This document shows positions 28,299 through 36,667 of a stretch of 64,000 bases of DNA, in pieces. Origin of the DNA: CAWDMC01 sp963803295 (GTDB lineage Bacteria > Acidobacteriota > Terriglobia > UBA7540); the NCBI GenBank assembly GCA_963803295.1, contig CAWDMC010000028.1:372001-436000 (forward strand), given 5' to 3'. Position 1 is the stretch's first letter; each line of letters begins with the position of its first letter. The notes under the pieces were generated by a model. That model searched no databases. It was not told the DNA's origin and saw only the letters and a list, made by a program, of their open reading frames with translations. The translations under genes and the position numbers were made by a program.

Positions 28299-28664
28299 AT
28301 GGAGAAACCTGTGAACACGAAAGCGGAGATCATGGCCCTTCTTGAGAGGCGGTCGGAGGAGAGTCTCGAGAAGATCCGCCAGTTCATTCTGGACGAAGAT
28401 GAAAGGGACTACATCGAGTTCCTGTACCCCGTATCACCGGAGTCCGCCGAGGAGCTTGAGGAATTAGCGGCGGATGCGCGCACGATCCTGGAGAATCTCC
28501 GAGAGATCAATGCAAGTCTATGTGACCTCGAGTCGGGGCAAGAGCCGAATCCACTAACCGCCATTCAGGCCGCCGCACCCCGCCTTCGGATTCGTCGCCA
28601 GAGATCCGGGTCCACGGGCAGTCTCCCGGCGCAACCGGATTGCAGGTTGAAGAAGCCGCCGTGA
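28299..28664 (+). CDS. Hypothetical protein, convergent with ThiF gene
   Basis: A 121-residue frame with a helical, acidic N-terminal part (EIMALLERRSEESLEKIRQF, then SAEELEELAADARTILENL) that looks like a real protein, and a basic, low-information C-terminus from about residue 90. The last 100 bases overlap the 3' end of the ThiF-like gene on the other strand. The natural end may have been changed, or the tail may be spurious. It starts 12 bases after the J-domain-like gene, so it is probably in the same operon. No family recognised. Confidence 0.4.
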   Translation: MEKPVNTKAEIMALLERRSEESLEKIRQFILDEDERDYIEFLYPVSPESAEELEELAADARTILENLREINASLCDLESGQEPNPLTAIQAAAPRLRIRRQRSGSTGSLPAQPDCRLKKPP

Positions 28665-29341
28665 TAGCTGATCTTCCCGTACCGGAACAGCCTTGCCAGC
28701 AGGGCCAGGGCATGCTGGGCCAAGACCTGGTTAATGAAGGGCTCCTGGCGGTGGATCGATTCCGCGGCGCTGCAACTGGGGAGTCCGTCGTCGTCCAGGC
28801 TGCCATCCACCGCCTCCGGGTAGAGTTCCGAGACTGTGCGCAGGCGGGTTCGGCTGCGCCGGTTGACTTGGTTTAGCGGCTCACCCAGGATGAACTGCCC
28901 GCTATCCGTTGAGTTGCCAATGTCCAGGTTGTAGTTCGTGCTACTCCACCCGCTGGTGGACTCCTGGATCACCGCCCGGGAGGCCCGCGTGTCCACGCAG
29001 CCGATGACCAAGTCGAATCGATCCAGGGGTTGCTTGCGTTGCAAGTGCTCCGGCCAGGCTTCCCAATCCAGGTTCCAGAAGAGATTCAGCCGGTTCACCA
29101 GGACGACGGCCTTGTAAAGTCCGACCTCACTCAAACCGAAAGGCTGGCGTACCGAGTTGGTGGGAGAAATCGTGTCCCCATCCATCACCGTCACCTGCAG
29201 GCCGGCAGGGTGACCGTTCGCCACCAGGGCGAGGTGCAGGTACGGCAAGCCGCCCACGATGGCACTCCCCGTCCCACCGCAACCTACCACCAAGACACGG
29301 ACGCGGCGCCTCAGTAACTCGGGGTGAATGTTGTGCTCCAT
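28565..29341 (-). CDS. PRTRC system ThiF family protein
   Basis: The 258-residue product is the ThiF-related component of the PRTRC cassette, an E1-like adenylating protein. The nucleotide-binding loop VLVVGCGGTGSAIV is at residues 16-29, followed by VTVMDGDTISPTNSVRQPFG, the E1 signature region. DLVIGCVDTRASRAV and LDIGNSTDSGQFILG are the family's later conserved parts. It lacks the zinc-binding Cys pairs of canonical ThiF/MoeB. It starts 4 bases after the PRTRC B gene and is surely co-transcribed. What it adenylates in PRTRC elements is unknown. No defect is visible. Confidence 0.88.
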   Translation of the reverse strand: MEHNIHPELLRRRVRVLVVGCGGTGSAIVGGLPYLHLALVANGHPAGLQVTVMDGDTISPTNSVRQPFGLSEVGLYKAVVLVNRLNLFWNLDWEAWPEHLQRKQPLDRFDLVIGCVDTRASRAVIQESTSGWSSTNYNLDIGNSTDSGQFILGEPLNQVNRRSRTRLRTVSELYPEAVDGSLDDDGLPSCSAAESIHRQEPFINQVLAQHALALLARLFRYGKISYHGGFFNLQSGCAGRLPVDPDLWRRIRRRGAAA

Positions 29342-29345
29342 AGAC

Positions 29346-30050
29346 TCAGCGCTCCACGAACTGCCGCAGGGTTTCCTGAGCGTCAGTCAGGTAGCCGATC
29401 GGGAAAGGATCCGTGCTGTCCTTCAGGCTCTGCCACAGGCCGATGAAACCGCCCGGGTGACCGGTCAGCCGCACTGCCCCGCTCGCATGGGTGAATTCGC
29501 TTTGAAAGAAGCTCGCCCGCCAACTTGAAAGGGATTCCACCGCAACCTCATCGGGAACGCGCATCGACCCCAGGCAGACTCTGCCCGCCGCATCGACGTT
29601 GTAATAAGGCGCCGTCTTCAGGGCAGTCTCGGCCCCAGGGCGCTCGTCTCTCTCTAAGGCGCGCACGAATAGTTCGCGGCCCGTCACCTTGAAGACCAGA
29701 GCGGGATGCGGATAGGTACCGCCGTTCAATTGGCGAGCCTCATGTTCCGCCCCGCCGAAGAACATCAACTCCCGGCCAGACTGTGTCCACCAGGTGATCA
29801 TGTCCGGCGTGCGGGCCAGCACGTTATCCGGCAGGACCTCCGCCCGGAGGCGGGTACCCAGCCCCTCCGCCAGCGTCTTCAAAAAAGCTGTGGTCAGCAA
29901 CTGTCCGGGGCCGAGATAAGGTGCGCCTGCCTCTCCCCGGTTGACCACCGGGTGCAGCGTGGCGAATGTTGCCGAGCCGTCGCCGTAGAAAAGCAGCGCA
30001 CTTCTGAGCACAAATTTCCTGCTGGCTCCGATCGCAACGTGAGCTTCCAT
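29346..30050 (-). CDS. PRTRC system protein B
   Basis: The 234-residue protein matches PRTRC protein B. Family landmarks are LLFYGDGSATFATLHPV near residue 20, GPGQLLTTAFLKTLAEGL, ARTPDMITWWTQSGRELMFF and a C-terminal GYLTDAQETLRQFVER. No enzymatic motif is known for the family. The ATG at 30050 has AAAGG upstream. It is directly upstream of the ThiF-like gene. Normally protein F or A would precede it closely; here a block of chromosomal-type sugar genes does. The protein itself appears intact. Confidence 0.88.
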   Translation of the reverse strand: MEAHVAIGASRKFVLRSALLFYGDGSATFATLHPVVNRGEAGAPYLGPGQLLTTAFLKTLAEGLGTRLRAEVLPDNVLARTPDMITWWTQSGRELMFFGGAEHEARQLNGGTYPHPALVFKVTGRELFVRALERDERPGAETALKTAPYYNVDAAGRVCLGSMRVPDEVAVESLSSWRASFFQSEFTHASGAVRLTGHPGGFIGLWQSLKDSTDPFPIGYLTDAQETLRQFVER

Positions 30051-30236
30051 AGTTGGCCTTTCAGATAGGCGGGACTGAGGTGAGCATGCTCCTTTACACG
30101 AAGGAAATCACGCAAAGGACAGAGCGCTTGAACGGCAAGCCCATCCATGACCGGCACCGCTCATGGCAGCAGCCATAGATGCGGTGGCCAGCGCAGTCCC
30201 CTAATATGCGCACAGTCCTTCTATGGAACGGCACGT

Positions 30237-31289
30237 CTAGAGAGCGAGATTCTTACGTGCCCAAGCGATGCACTTCAGGTTGTACCCGTCTTCGAGTTTG
30301 ACCTGCGCCTCGGGGCTTAGGCCGGCAATGCGCGGCAGAGGCGCCTTCGGTTTGTTCTTGCGTACCAGCGCCAGCGTCTTGGCCAGGTCTCGTCCGGGCA
30401 GCGGGCTGTAGGAATCGTCGAAGGTCGCCCAGTACCTGGTCGTGTACACGGGAATCTTAAGCGGGTCGCGCGTGATCATTTCCAGCGCGAAGATCATGTT
30501 CGGGTCCTTTTGACGAAGGAGCCGCACCATCTCCTTGAGGTCGAGTATCCCTTCGCCCATCGGGACCTCCGAGAGCAGAAAGCCGTCCTCATAATCTTCC
30601 ACGGCCATATCCTTGAGATGGGCGAAGAAGGCGTAGGGCAGAAGCCTCCGCAGGGTGTCCACGGGGTCTTCGCAGAGCGAGAGGTTGTTGCCGAAATCGA
30701 AGCAAACCCCGACGTACTCGCTACCCAGGCGCTTCAGCCAGTCGGCCTGCTCGGCGGCCCGGTACCCTTTATGATTCTCGAGGCCCAGGCGCATCTGGTA
30801 CTTCCGCAGTACCGGCTCCGCCAGTTCGACCGAAGCCTTGATGCCATCGAACATGGTCTTCCAGGGTCCGAAGCTGTCGAAGTCTTCGTACCGGCGTCCG
30901 GTCAGGGCGGCGTGGAACACGGACGCTCCGGCCTCCTTGTAGGCCTTCACCTGCGTCTCGAACGCATCCAGATCGCCCTTCTGACGCGGTAGCTGCGGAT
31001 CGCAGACGAGGTACATGTTGTACCTTTCGATTCGCACCCGGAACTTCTCGATCGCATCCGGATCCGTGGACGGGGGATTCATCTGCACGCCCGCCAGTCC
31101 GATGTTATGGCAGTGCTCGAGCATATCGAACGGCTGCCCGGCGGCGCGGCTCGCCCGGATGCGCAGCGCGAACGCGGTTATCGCTCCGCCCATGCGCGGT
31201 GAACTGCCGGTCGCGTGCGCGGCAGGCGCAATCGAGGCGAGCCAAGCGGGAGCTGAGCCGGCCAGCGCCAAGATGTCTCTCCGCGTCAT
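30237..31289 (-). CDS. Sugar phosphate isomerase/epimerase with TAT leader
   Basis: The protein of about 350 residues starts with a twin-arginine leader (MTRRDILALAGSAPAWLASI) and continues as an AP-endonuclease-family-2 TIM barrel. It has HNIGLAGVQMNPPSTD, YKEAGASVFHAALTGRRYED, MRLGLENHKGYRAAEQADW with the metal-binding Glu, VGVCFDFGNNLSLCED, and FFAHLKDMAVEDYEDG with a further His. The active-site metal ligands are in place. The ATG at 31289 has GGAGGA 5 bases upstream. Its operon partner is the Gfo/Idh/MocA gene just upstream. Such pairs work in periplasmic or cytoplasmic sugar or inositol breakdown. It sits inside the PRTRC gene order, between F and B, so it was probably inserted there. 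Confidence 0.85.
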   Translation of the reverse strand: MTRRDILALAGSAPAWLASIAPAAHATGSSPRMGGAITAFALRIRASRAAGQPFDMLEHCHNIGLAGVQMNPPSTDPDAIEKFRVRIERYNMYLVCDPQLPRQKGDLDAFETQVKAYKEAGASVFHAALTGRRYEDFDSFGPWKTMFDGIKASVELAEPVLRKYQMRLGLENHKGYRAAEQADWLKRLGSEYVGVCFDFGNNLSLCEDPVDTLRRLLPYAFFAHLKDMAVEDYEDGFLLSEVPMGEGILDLKEMVRLLRQKDPNMIFALEMITRDPLKIPVYTTRYWATFDDSYSPLPGRDLAKTLALVRKNKPKAPLPRIAGLSPEAQVKLEDGYNLKCIAWARKNLAL

Positions 31290-31453
31290 GATTCCTCCCA
31301 ACCCAGCAACGGGCCCCTAACATGGTCGCACGCCCGGGTGGGGCAACTCAGACCCCGCTGCCGGCGGGGATTCCACACCCGTGAAGCCGCAGAACAACTC
31401 CAGCTCGCGGCTCCGGCGCGCAGCACGGGTACCTCTCCCTGTGCTGCTGACTA

Positions 31454-32857
31454 CTACACCTTCACCAGGCTCTTAAGAACGCCCTCCCAGGGGGCGCGAT
31501 AAGGTCTATAGCACCAGGCAGCAGCTTCTTTATCGCCGATCACCTGCTCCTTATCCGGATCCCATTGGATGGCGCGGCCGAGCCGCAGGGACATGTTAGC
31601 CAGGTTGCATGCCACTGCCACCTTGTGGCCATCGTCCACTTCGCAGAGGGGCCGCTGGCGAGTCCGCATGCTGCTCAGCCAGTCGCGTTCATTCATGGCC
31701 AGGGTGTCTTCGCCACCGGTGCCGTAGCGGGCGTCGGACTCCACTCCCCCCTTGGAGCTCTGAATCCACGGCCTCGGCTTCACATCGCTATACACCGGAC
31801 CGCCGATGGGGTGTCCCATGAAAGGCGGGATGTCATTGACCGGATCGATCTTGTTCTCCGGGATGACCTCGTAACCGCCGGCAAGCACCAGGGTACCCTT
31901 GGTCCCCAGGTAGACCTGCCCGCGCGTGGCGTTATCGCCGCGCATGGCGTTGGCTTCGCGGATGGCGTAATTGACGGTGAAACCGCCAGGGAATTGCCAT
32001 ATGGCATCTTGTGTATCCGGCGTCTCGCCGTCGTCTTCGAGCGCGAAGCGGCCACCGGTGGACATCACCAGCGTCGGACCTTTCTCCTTCATGCACCATA
32101 GCACCTGGTCTATCGTATGAGCCCCCAGGTTGGTCATTTGGCCGCCGGAATAGTCCCAGAACCAGCGAAAATGGTACAGGGCGCGGTGCTTCTGGTACGG
32201 TCTTTGGCGGGCGGGGCCAAGCCACATGTCGTAGTCGATCCCGGGCGGCGGATCTTCAATAGGAGTCTTGCCGAATCCGGGATAAATATTGCGGTAGGAG
32301 GCGATCCGGATGGAATGGATCTTTCCCAGTTGGCCGCTTTCGATGACTTTCTTGGCCTCTGCAACACCCTTACCATGGCGCCGCTGCGTGCCCACTACCA
32401 CGATCCGGTTGTATTCTCGCGCCGCCTGGATCATCCACCGGCCTTCGTCGATGAACACGGTCATCGGCTTTTCCACATACACGTCCTTGCCTGCCGCGCA
32501 GGCCATGATGGTGAGCAACGCGTGCCAGTGGTCCGGCGTGGCCACAACCACCCCTTGAATATCTTTGTTCTCATACATCCTGCGGAAATCGCTGTACCCT
32601 TTCGCACGGGGATCTCCGACGTACTTCAGACTTTCCTCCAGGCGCGGCTTGTAGACGTCGCATAGACCCACCAGATCGACATCGCCAAACTTCTTGAAAT
32701 TGGTCACGTGCTGTTTCCCGATCAACCCGAACCCGATGAACCCGATGCCGATACGGTCATTTGCACCGAGAACCCGTTTGTACTGTGCGGCCGTCAAAGC
32801 GGCCGCACCGAGGAACTCTCGCCGGCTGACTTGGGCACTTTCGAGTTTATTTGGCAT
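31454..32857 (-). CDS. Gfo/Idh/MocA family oxidoreductase with TAT leader
   Basis: The 467-residue protein is an NAD(P)-dependent sugar dehydrogenase of the Gfo/Idh/MocA family. A twin-arginine leader (VSRREFLGAAALTAAQ) is followed by the Rossmann fold (RIGIGFIGFGLIGKQHVTNF), the catalytic VEKPM lysine motif, and the C-terminal alpha/beta domain with YHFRWFWDYSGGQMTNLGAH. The length is typical for the exported Planctomycetes/Acidobacteriota branch. The ATG at 32857 has GGGGAGC upstream. It is followed after 164 bases by the sugar isomerase gene. Substrate unknown; the pair suggests breakdown of an inositol- or keto-sugar-like compound. It stands between PRTRC F and B, next to the broken rlmH gene. 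Confidence 0.9.
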   Translation of the reverse strand: MPNKLESAQVSRREFLGAAALTAAQYKRVLGANDRIGIGFIGFGLIGKQHVTNFKKFGDVDLVGLCDVYKPRLEESLKYVGDPRAKGYSDFRRMYENKDIQGVVVATPDHWHALLTIMACAAGKDVYVEKPMTVFIDEGRWMIQAAREYNRIVVVGTQRRHGKGVAEAKKVIESGQLGKIHSIRIASYRNIYPGFGKTPIEDPPPGIDYDMWLGPARQRPYQKHRALYHFRWFWDYSGGQMTNLGAHTIDQVLWCMKEKGPTLVMSTGGRFALEDDGETPDTQDAIWQFPGGFTVNYAIREANAMRGDNATRGQVYLGTKGTLVLAGGYEVIPENKIDPVNDIPPFMGHPIGGPVYSDVKPRPWIQSSKGGVESDARYGTGGEDTLAMNERDWLSSMRTRQRPLCEVDDGHKVAVACNLANMSLRLGRAIQWDPDKEQVIGDKEAAAWCYRPYRAPWEGVLKSLVKV

Positions 32858-32887
32858 TTGCTGCTCCCCAGTCCAGAGCTGCGTCAT

Positions 32888-33175
32888 CTAAAACCTCGCC
32901 TCTGCGGAAGCGGCGGGACGCCCGCGTTCCCAGGGGTATCGTGAGTATGGGTATCCAAGAAGAATCGTGAAAACACGATAAATCTGTTCCAGCAACAGGA
33001 CGCGCGCCCAATCGCGCGTGAGCGTCAGCCGCGATAATGAGAGCAACAAATCGGCTTTCTTCTTAAAAGCGTCCGAGAACCCGTCGGGACCGCCCACCAG
33101 GAAATCTCGCGCGTGCCTCGCGACGCCTGGCTCCCCAGCCACTCGGCCAATTCTTGACTATAACGCTTCCTCGCC
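32888..33175 (-). pseudogene. rlmH: rlmH (23S rRNA Psi1915 methyltransferase) fragment
   Basis: The C-terminal 70 residues of RlmH are recognisable: DFLVGGPDGFSDAFKKKADL, SLSRLTLTRDWARVLLLEQ and IYRVFTILLGYPYSR. The GGxDG and LEQLYR-type motifs of this SPOUT-class enzyme are there. Upstream, the preceding segment (ELAEWLGSQASRGTRE) is one frame off at about 33093, and the N-terminal half is absent. RlmH modifies helix 69 of 23S rRNA and is normally a single-copy housekeeping gene, so a functional copy should exist elsewhere. The 5' break adjoins the fragment of a PEP-CTERM protein on the other strand. Confidence 0.7.
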
Positions 33176-33406
33176 TCAAGATTCCTGCGTCAAGGTTTCC
33201 TGTATGACGGTGGCACCCTTACCACGATCGAGTTTCCTGGCTCGGCTGATACCCTGGCTAGCCGGATCAACGATAGCGGACAGATTGTGGGCGACTATTT
33301 AGTACCAACACAAGCAACCCCTGAAACCGGCACTTTGGTCTCGCTCGGCACTGGAATGGTCGGCCTTATTGCGATGCTGCGCCGCAGGAACGGTCGACCC
33401 AGGTAA
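33176..33406 (+). pseudogene. HAF-repeat / PEP-CTERM-like protein, 3' fragment
   Basis: The frame reads FLYDGGTLTTIEFPGSADT and INDSGQIVGDY, a HAF-type repeat, then a PEP-CTERM-like sorting tail: TPETGTLVSLGTGMVGLIA followed by MLRRRNGRPR and a stop. The Pro-Glu-Thr replaces the usual Pro-Glu-Pro. Such tails anchor exported proteins before removal by exosortase. The 5' part of the gene is missing; the frame opens after a TAA near 33160, beside the rlmH fragment. Confidence 0.55.
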
Positions 33407-33541
33407 GCGTTTGCCCGCTAACCTATCACACCACCCTCGGTACGGCTCTCCCTCCGACGACACCAACCGGCGCTGTTCCGGTATGTCTTCTCCGGTTCGC
33501 CAGACTTCGCCTAGTCCGATCCCCAAATCATTATGATAAAC

Positions 33542-34753
33542 TCAGTCCCGGTTAATCCCTTTTTCGTTCCCCGGCATCAGGTCGATGAGATGGGTAGCGG
33601 CCGCCAGTGTGTCACACAGCCCGGCGAGAGTCTCAAAGGCCTGCCTGACCGTTGTCGGCGCAAAGGCGTTCAGGGGAACGATCAGGTTTGGCTCGGGCAC
33701 AAGTTCGAGCATATTTGGGGACTCCTCATCAAAGTGCGCCTCCACGGAATCGTGCTCCGCGAAAACGATGAGAACACCCGGAAGGGGCGGATTATTGTCC
33801 ATGAACTGCTCACTCATTTCCTCGGTGAACTCGGGACGTTTTACTTTGCCGGAAACTCGGTCGAGTTGCAGTAGGGCGTCGAGGAGGGCCTTCGCCTGTT
33901 CTCCTGCGACCTGCGTGCTCATCCGGCGAAGGGTCCTTGCGCTCAGGGCCTTCCGCTTCATGCAGGCCGGCGTTGCCGCCGCCACATCGGCAAACTCGTA
34001 TTGTTCTTCTTCCCCCTCCATCCACTCCCGCAGCCTCTCGACTCGCTCTTCGGCGTCGACATAGTCATAGGCCCTGACCCATGTGTTCAAGGCCCTGGTG
34101 AACAGACGGTAGAACGTGACCGGCAGCCGCGGGTGCTACCGCTCGAGTAACTCGAGCGTCGGGCCGGCGACCACATAGGCGGCGCTGTCGGGCTGCAGGA
34201 CCATGTAGAGCTGCCGGCCGTCCGGGTCGTCCTCGCCCGGCTCGGCGTAGGACTCCAGCGACTCACTCAAGGTCAAGCCAAGGTTGAACCGCCGTCGAAT
34301 AACCCTGCCGCCATGCAAGTCGATCCACCGATTGAGCGTGGCCTGCACGTAATTGCGGGGATCACGGCGCACCCGCCGCCAATCGGCCGGGTCCGCAATC
34401 TCCAAGTCCACCAATACCTGCGCCAGTCGGATCGACGCCCGCTCGCCCGCATGAAAATGATGCGCGACTGGGATGCCATCGAGATGGGGAATGAGAAGCT
34501 GGCGTCCGCTGGCCATCAACTCAGCGGTGGCAGCCATCCGGGGGGTGGGGCGAGCGGTGTGGCGTTGCCGGCGCGGCGTTCTCGCCTCGACCGCTCGCGC
34601 GAGGGTAACGGGCAGGCTCTGCAGTTCTCGACATCGCGCAAACCTCGCCATAAGGGTTTGATTACGAGGGTGGCGGCCTTCGGCCAAGCGAGCGAGTTCG
34701 GCCAGGACCGCCTGCTTTTGTTTTCTTCTTCGGGTACCGGAGCGGGCGCCCAT
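33542..34753 (-). pseudogene. PRTRC system protein F with in-frame amber codon
   Basis: A continuous frame of about 403 codons is interrupted once by TAG at 34136-34138 (codon 206). Before it, the N-terminal part reads SGRQLLIPHLDGIPVAHHFH and VIRRRFNLGLTLSESLESYA, ending LELLER. Directly after the TAG, the same frame continues HPRLPVTFYRLFTRALNTWV, then YDYVDAEERVERLREWM, YEFADVAAATPACMKRKA and PPLPGVLIVFAEHDSVEAHF, as in full-length PRTRC F proteins. A TTG 46 bases after the stop could start the second half separately. It lies 5 bases after the PRTRC C gene. A single base change would restore the gene. Function of F is unknown. Confidence 0.75.
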
Positions 34754-34758
34754 CGTTG

Positions 34759-34965
34759 CTATCCTTTCGTACCTATGCTCTTCACCAATCGATAGACCAG
34801 CCGGTCGCCCACCACCTCCGGCCCGGTGATCGCGGCGGTCACGATTTCGGGGAATTGCGTCGCGTAAAAAGCCCGGATGTCCTCGACCGTCAGCCGCGGA
34901 TTAGGGTCGGGAAGGGTCACGCCTAAATACGTAAAAAATCGGGTCAAAGTCTTAGCCTGGAGCAT
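34759..34965 (-). CDS. PRTRC system protein C
   Basis: A 68-residue protein identical in size and pattern to PRTRC protein C: an N-terminal MLQAKTLTRFFTYLGVTLPD, then LTVEDIRAFYATQFPEIVTA and a C-terminal VVGDRLVYRLVKSIGTKG. The fold resembles the small multi-stranded domain of phage and plasmid Ubl-like proteins, which with the ThiF relative has led to ideas of a ubiquitin-like conjugation pathway. That is inference. The ATG has GGAGGTGAAG upstream. The gene for F begins 5 bases later. A degenerate second copy of its first 20 codons is found at 36026-36093. Confidence 0.88.
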   Translation of the reverse strand: MLQAKTLTRFFTYLGVTLPDPNPRLTVEDIRAFYATQFPEIVTAAITGPEVVGDRLVYRLVKSIGTKG

Positions 34966-35242
34966 CCTTCTTCACCTCCTCCTCCTTCGTCATTGTCAGA
35001 ATTATTGAGATTCCTCTTCAGAATTGTTGAAAGCCGCCGTCACGGCTCATGAAAAGCTCTTCCGGCGACCGCGGTATAGCTCGTCCTACAGGTGGACGCC
35101 AGAACCTGTACCCTTTGCTGCTCATCGCGGGTCGTGCGTGGTGGGCTAATTGTTTGCGGCTAACGGGCAGTGGGCCTCACATGAATCGGTGCTCTTGATT
35201 CGATGGGATGAGGCGCTTTGTGAGGACAACCAGCAGCGCCCC
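34966..35242. other. Junction region with IS21-like short repeats
   Basis: No gene is seen. Short direct repeats TCAGAATTATTGA and TCAGAATTGTTGA at 34995-35030 resemble the terminal repeats of the element at 24605-24893. The stretch separates the PRTRC C gene from the PIN toxin gene. Confidence 0.4.
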
Positions 35243-35623
35243 TTAGTATTCAGGAACCTCCAGGCTCAAGCCCTTGATCATGCCATAGTGCCTGCGGTTC
35301 TTGCTCACCAGCTTGAGACCCTCCTCGATGGCGGTTGCTGCAATGAGGGAATCAAAGACGTGTAGGCCATGGGGTTTCGCGTACAGCTTCAGTAACTCGT
35401 ATGCCCTCCTGCCCGTCGAGTCCTGAAGCGGTACGATCACGTATGCGGATAGAAAAGTATCGATGTTGGCGAGGTCGCTATTGTCCCGTGCTCCGACGAT
35501 GAGTTCCAGAGCAGAAACCTGCGAGATCGCCCACCCCTCTGGGAGCGCATCGACGTACGCGCGTGCCGCCTCTTTGCCACGCGAAATGTCGATCAGGACG
35601 TCGCTGTCAATCAAGTAAGGCAT
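35243..35623 (-). CDS. PIN-domain toxin (VapC family)
   Basis: A 126-residue PIN-domain ribonuclease. The four acidic positions are visible: Asp in YLIDSDVLIDISRG (about residue 7), Glu in SALELIVGAR, Asp in HVFDSLIAATA and a C-terminal polar pocket. VapC toxins typically cut tRNA or 23S rRNA when freed from their antitoxin. The length is usual. It starts 22 bases after the antitoxin stop. It is intact, and it interrupts the PRTRC gene order between E and C. Confidence 0.88.
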   Translation of the reverse strand: MPYLIDSDVLIDISRGKEAARAYVDALPEGWAISQVSALELIVGARDNSDLANIDTFLSAYVIVPLQDSTGRRAYELLKLYAKPHGLHVFDSLIAATAIEEGLKLVSKNRRHYGMIKGLSLEVPEY

Positions 35624-35645
35624 CTAAGCGTGCTGAAGGAAGCGT

Positions 35646-35873
35646 TCAGGCCCGAAGATCTCGCCGAAGATTGTTGATGTATTCCACGCTGTCGCTGATG
35701 TCGCTCCGCTCCTTCCACATACCATAGAACGGAAAATCCCCAACAGAGCGGGCTTTGCCCTTGAGGCGCTCGGCATACGAAGGTAGGCGAACCTCAACAA
35801 TGGTCCCTTCGCTGACACGCACATCCTCCAGGGGCTTGAAGACGCCATCTTCGTACTTTGCAGTAATGGTCAT
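35646..35873 (-). CDS. AF2212/DUF104-type antitoxin
   Basis: A 75-residue antitoxin of the AF2212-like (DUF104) family. The N-terminal MTITAKYEDGVFKPLEDVRV and GTIVEVRLPSYAERLKG form the small beta-barrel DNA-binding part; the C-terminal helix (DISDSVEYINNLRRDL) would wrap the toxin. I chose the ATG at 35873 because AGGTGA lies just upstream and because family members begin MxxTxxxxYExGVFxPL. It forms the first gene of the toxin-antitoxin operon. Confidence 0.8.
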   Translation of the reverse strand: MTITAKYEDGVFKPLEDVRVSEGTIVEVRLPSYAERLKGKARSVGDFPFYGMWKERSDISDSVEYINNLRRDLRA

Positions 35874-36025
35874 ATATTCACCTATGGATCCCTGGGCCAA
35901 GTAGATTCTTGACGGTATCGGGCTCCTAACAGCATTGTAGCACTAGAGATCACCGCCTTCTTCCCGGCCTACGCGACCGGCGACTGGCCTTGGTCAGGAA
36001 CCTGCTGGACCAATGCACATCGGCG

Positions 36026-36093
36026 AAGATGCGACGGAAGGGTCACGCCTGAATACGCAAAAACTCAGGTCAGAGGGTTAGCCTGGAGCATCC
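36026..36093 (-). repeat. Degenerate second copy of the PRTRC C gene start
   Basis: Read on the minus strand from 36093, the sequence gives MLQANPLT, a stop, then VFAYSGVTLPSH, a mutated copy of the first 20 codons of the PRTRC C gene (MLQAKTLTRFFTYLGVTLPD) found intact at 34906-34965. The upstream base context (AGGAGGAG..AAGAGGG before the ATG) also matches. The copy begins inside the last codons of PRTRC E. The 1.1 kb between the two copies holds the PIN toxin-antitoxin pair. This marks the insertion as a duplication event. Confidence 0.75.
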
Positions 36094-36561
36094 CTCTTGG
36101 ACTGCTCCTCCTGTCGCAATCGCCCTGGCCGCCGGTTCGTGCGCCGGCTGCGCGTCTCCGAACAAGCTCGCCGTCGCACTGGGTGGTGGTGCGGGGTTAG
36201 GGGCAGGAGCCGGGGCCGCAGAATTGGCGACGGGCTTATCCGCCACCTTCTTCCTGCGCTCCTCGGCCTTCTTCCTCGCTTCTTCCTGGGCCGCTTTGGC
36301 CGCGGCCTCCATTTCGGCCTTCACCACGGCCAAGGTATTACTCAGTTGTTGGTGGCACTCGACGAAGTCTGCCAGGAGCTTTCCTAGCTCCGCGTCGATT
36401 TCCCCGGGCGCTCCGGTGCAACTTAGCGGGGTGCTGAGCGCGGGATTCTCGCTTTCGGACTTGGTAGCCATCACGTTCACACGCAGGGTCTGGTCATCCA
36501 CGCGGGCCACGGTGATCATCACCGTGCGGTCCGCGAGCAGTGGCATCAGTTCAACAAACAT
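36070..36561 (-). CDS. PRTRC system protein E
   Basis: The 163-residue product matches PRTRC protein E: an N-terminal MFVELMPLLADRTVMITVAR with VNVMATKSE, a conserved PLSCTGAPGEIDAELGKLL, a coiled-coil helix rich in Ala/Glu/Lys (AKAAQEEARKKAEERRKKVA), and a Pro/Ala-rich disordered C-terminus. The ATG at 36561 has AAGGAG 5 bases upstream. It follows Ssb after about 107 bases. The last codons (SRLTL) are read across the duplicated PRTRC C start, so its natural C-terminus may have been altered. Confidence 0.85.
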   Translation of the reverse strand: MFVELMPLLADRTVMITVARVDDQTLRVNVMATKSESENPALSTPLSCTGAPGEIDAELGKLLADFVECHQQLSNTLAVVKAEMEAAAKAAQEEARKKAEERRKKVADKPVANSAAPAPAPNPAPPPSATASLFGDAQPAHEPAARAIATGGAVQEGCSRLTL

Positions 36562-36667
36562 CGTTGCTCCTTTCTCTCGGTTGCGGTTAGCCGGCAAGAA
36601 GACTCTCAATGCCGGAGAAAGCACTTGCCTGAATGGGGGGTGCTATTTCAATCGACGTGTCTCGTGC

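Noticed and set aside
33542..34090. A stand-alone gene for the second half of PRTRC F starting at TTG
   Set aside because: The family similarity continues upstream through the TAG in the same frame, so it is the same gene interrupted, although reinitiation cannot be excluded.
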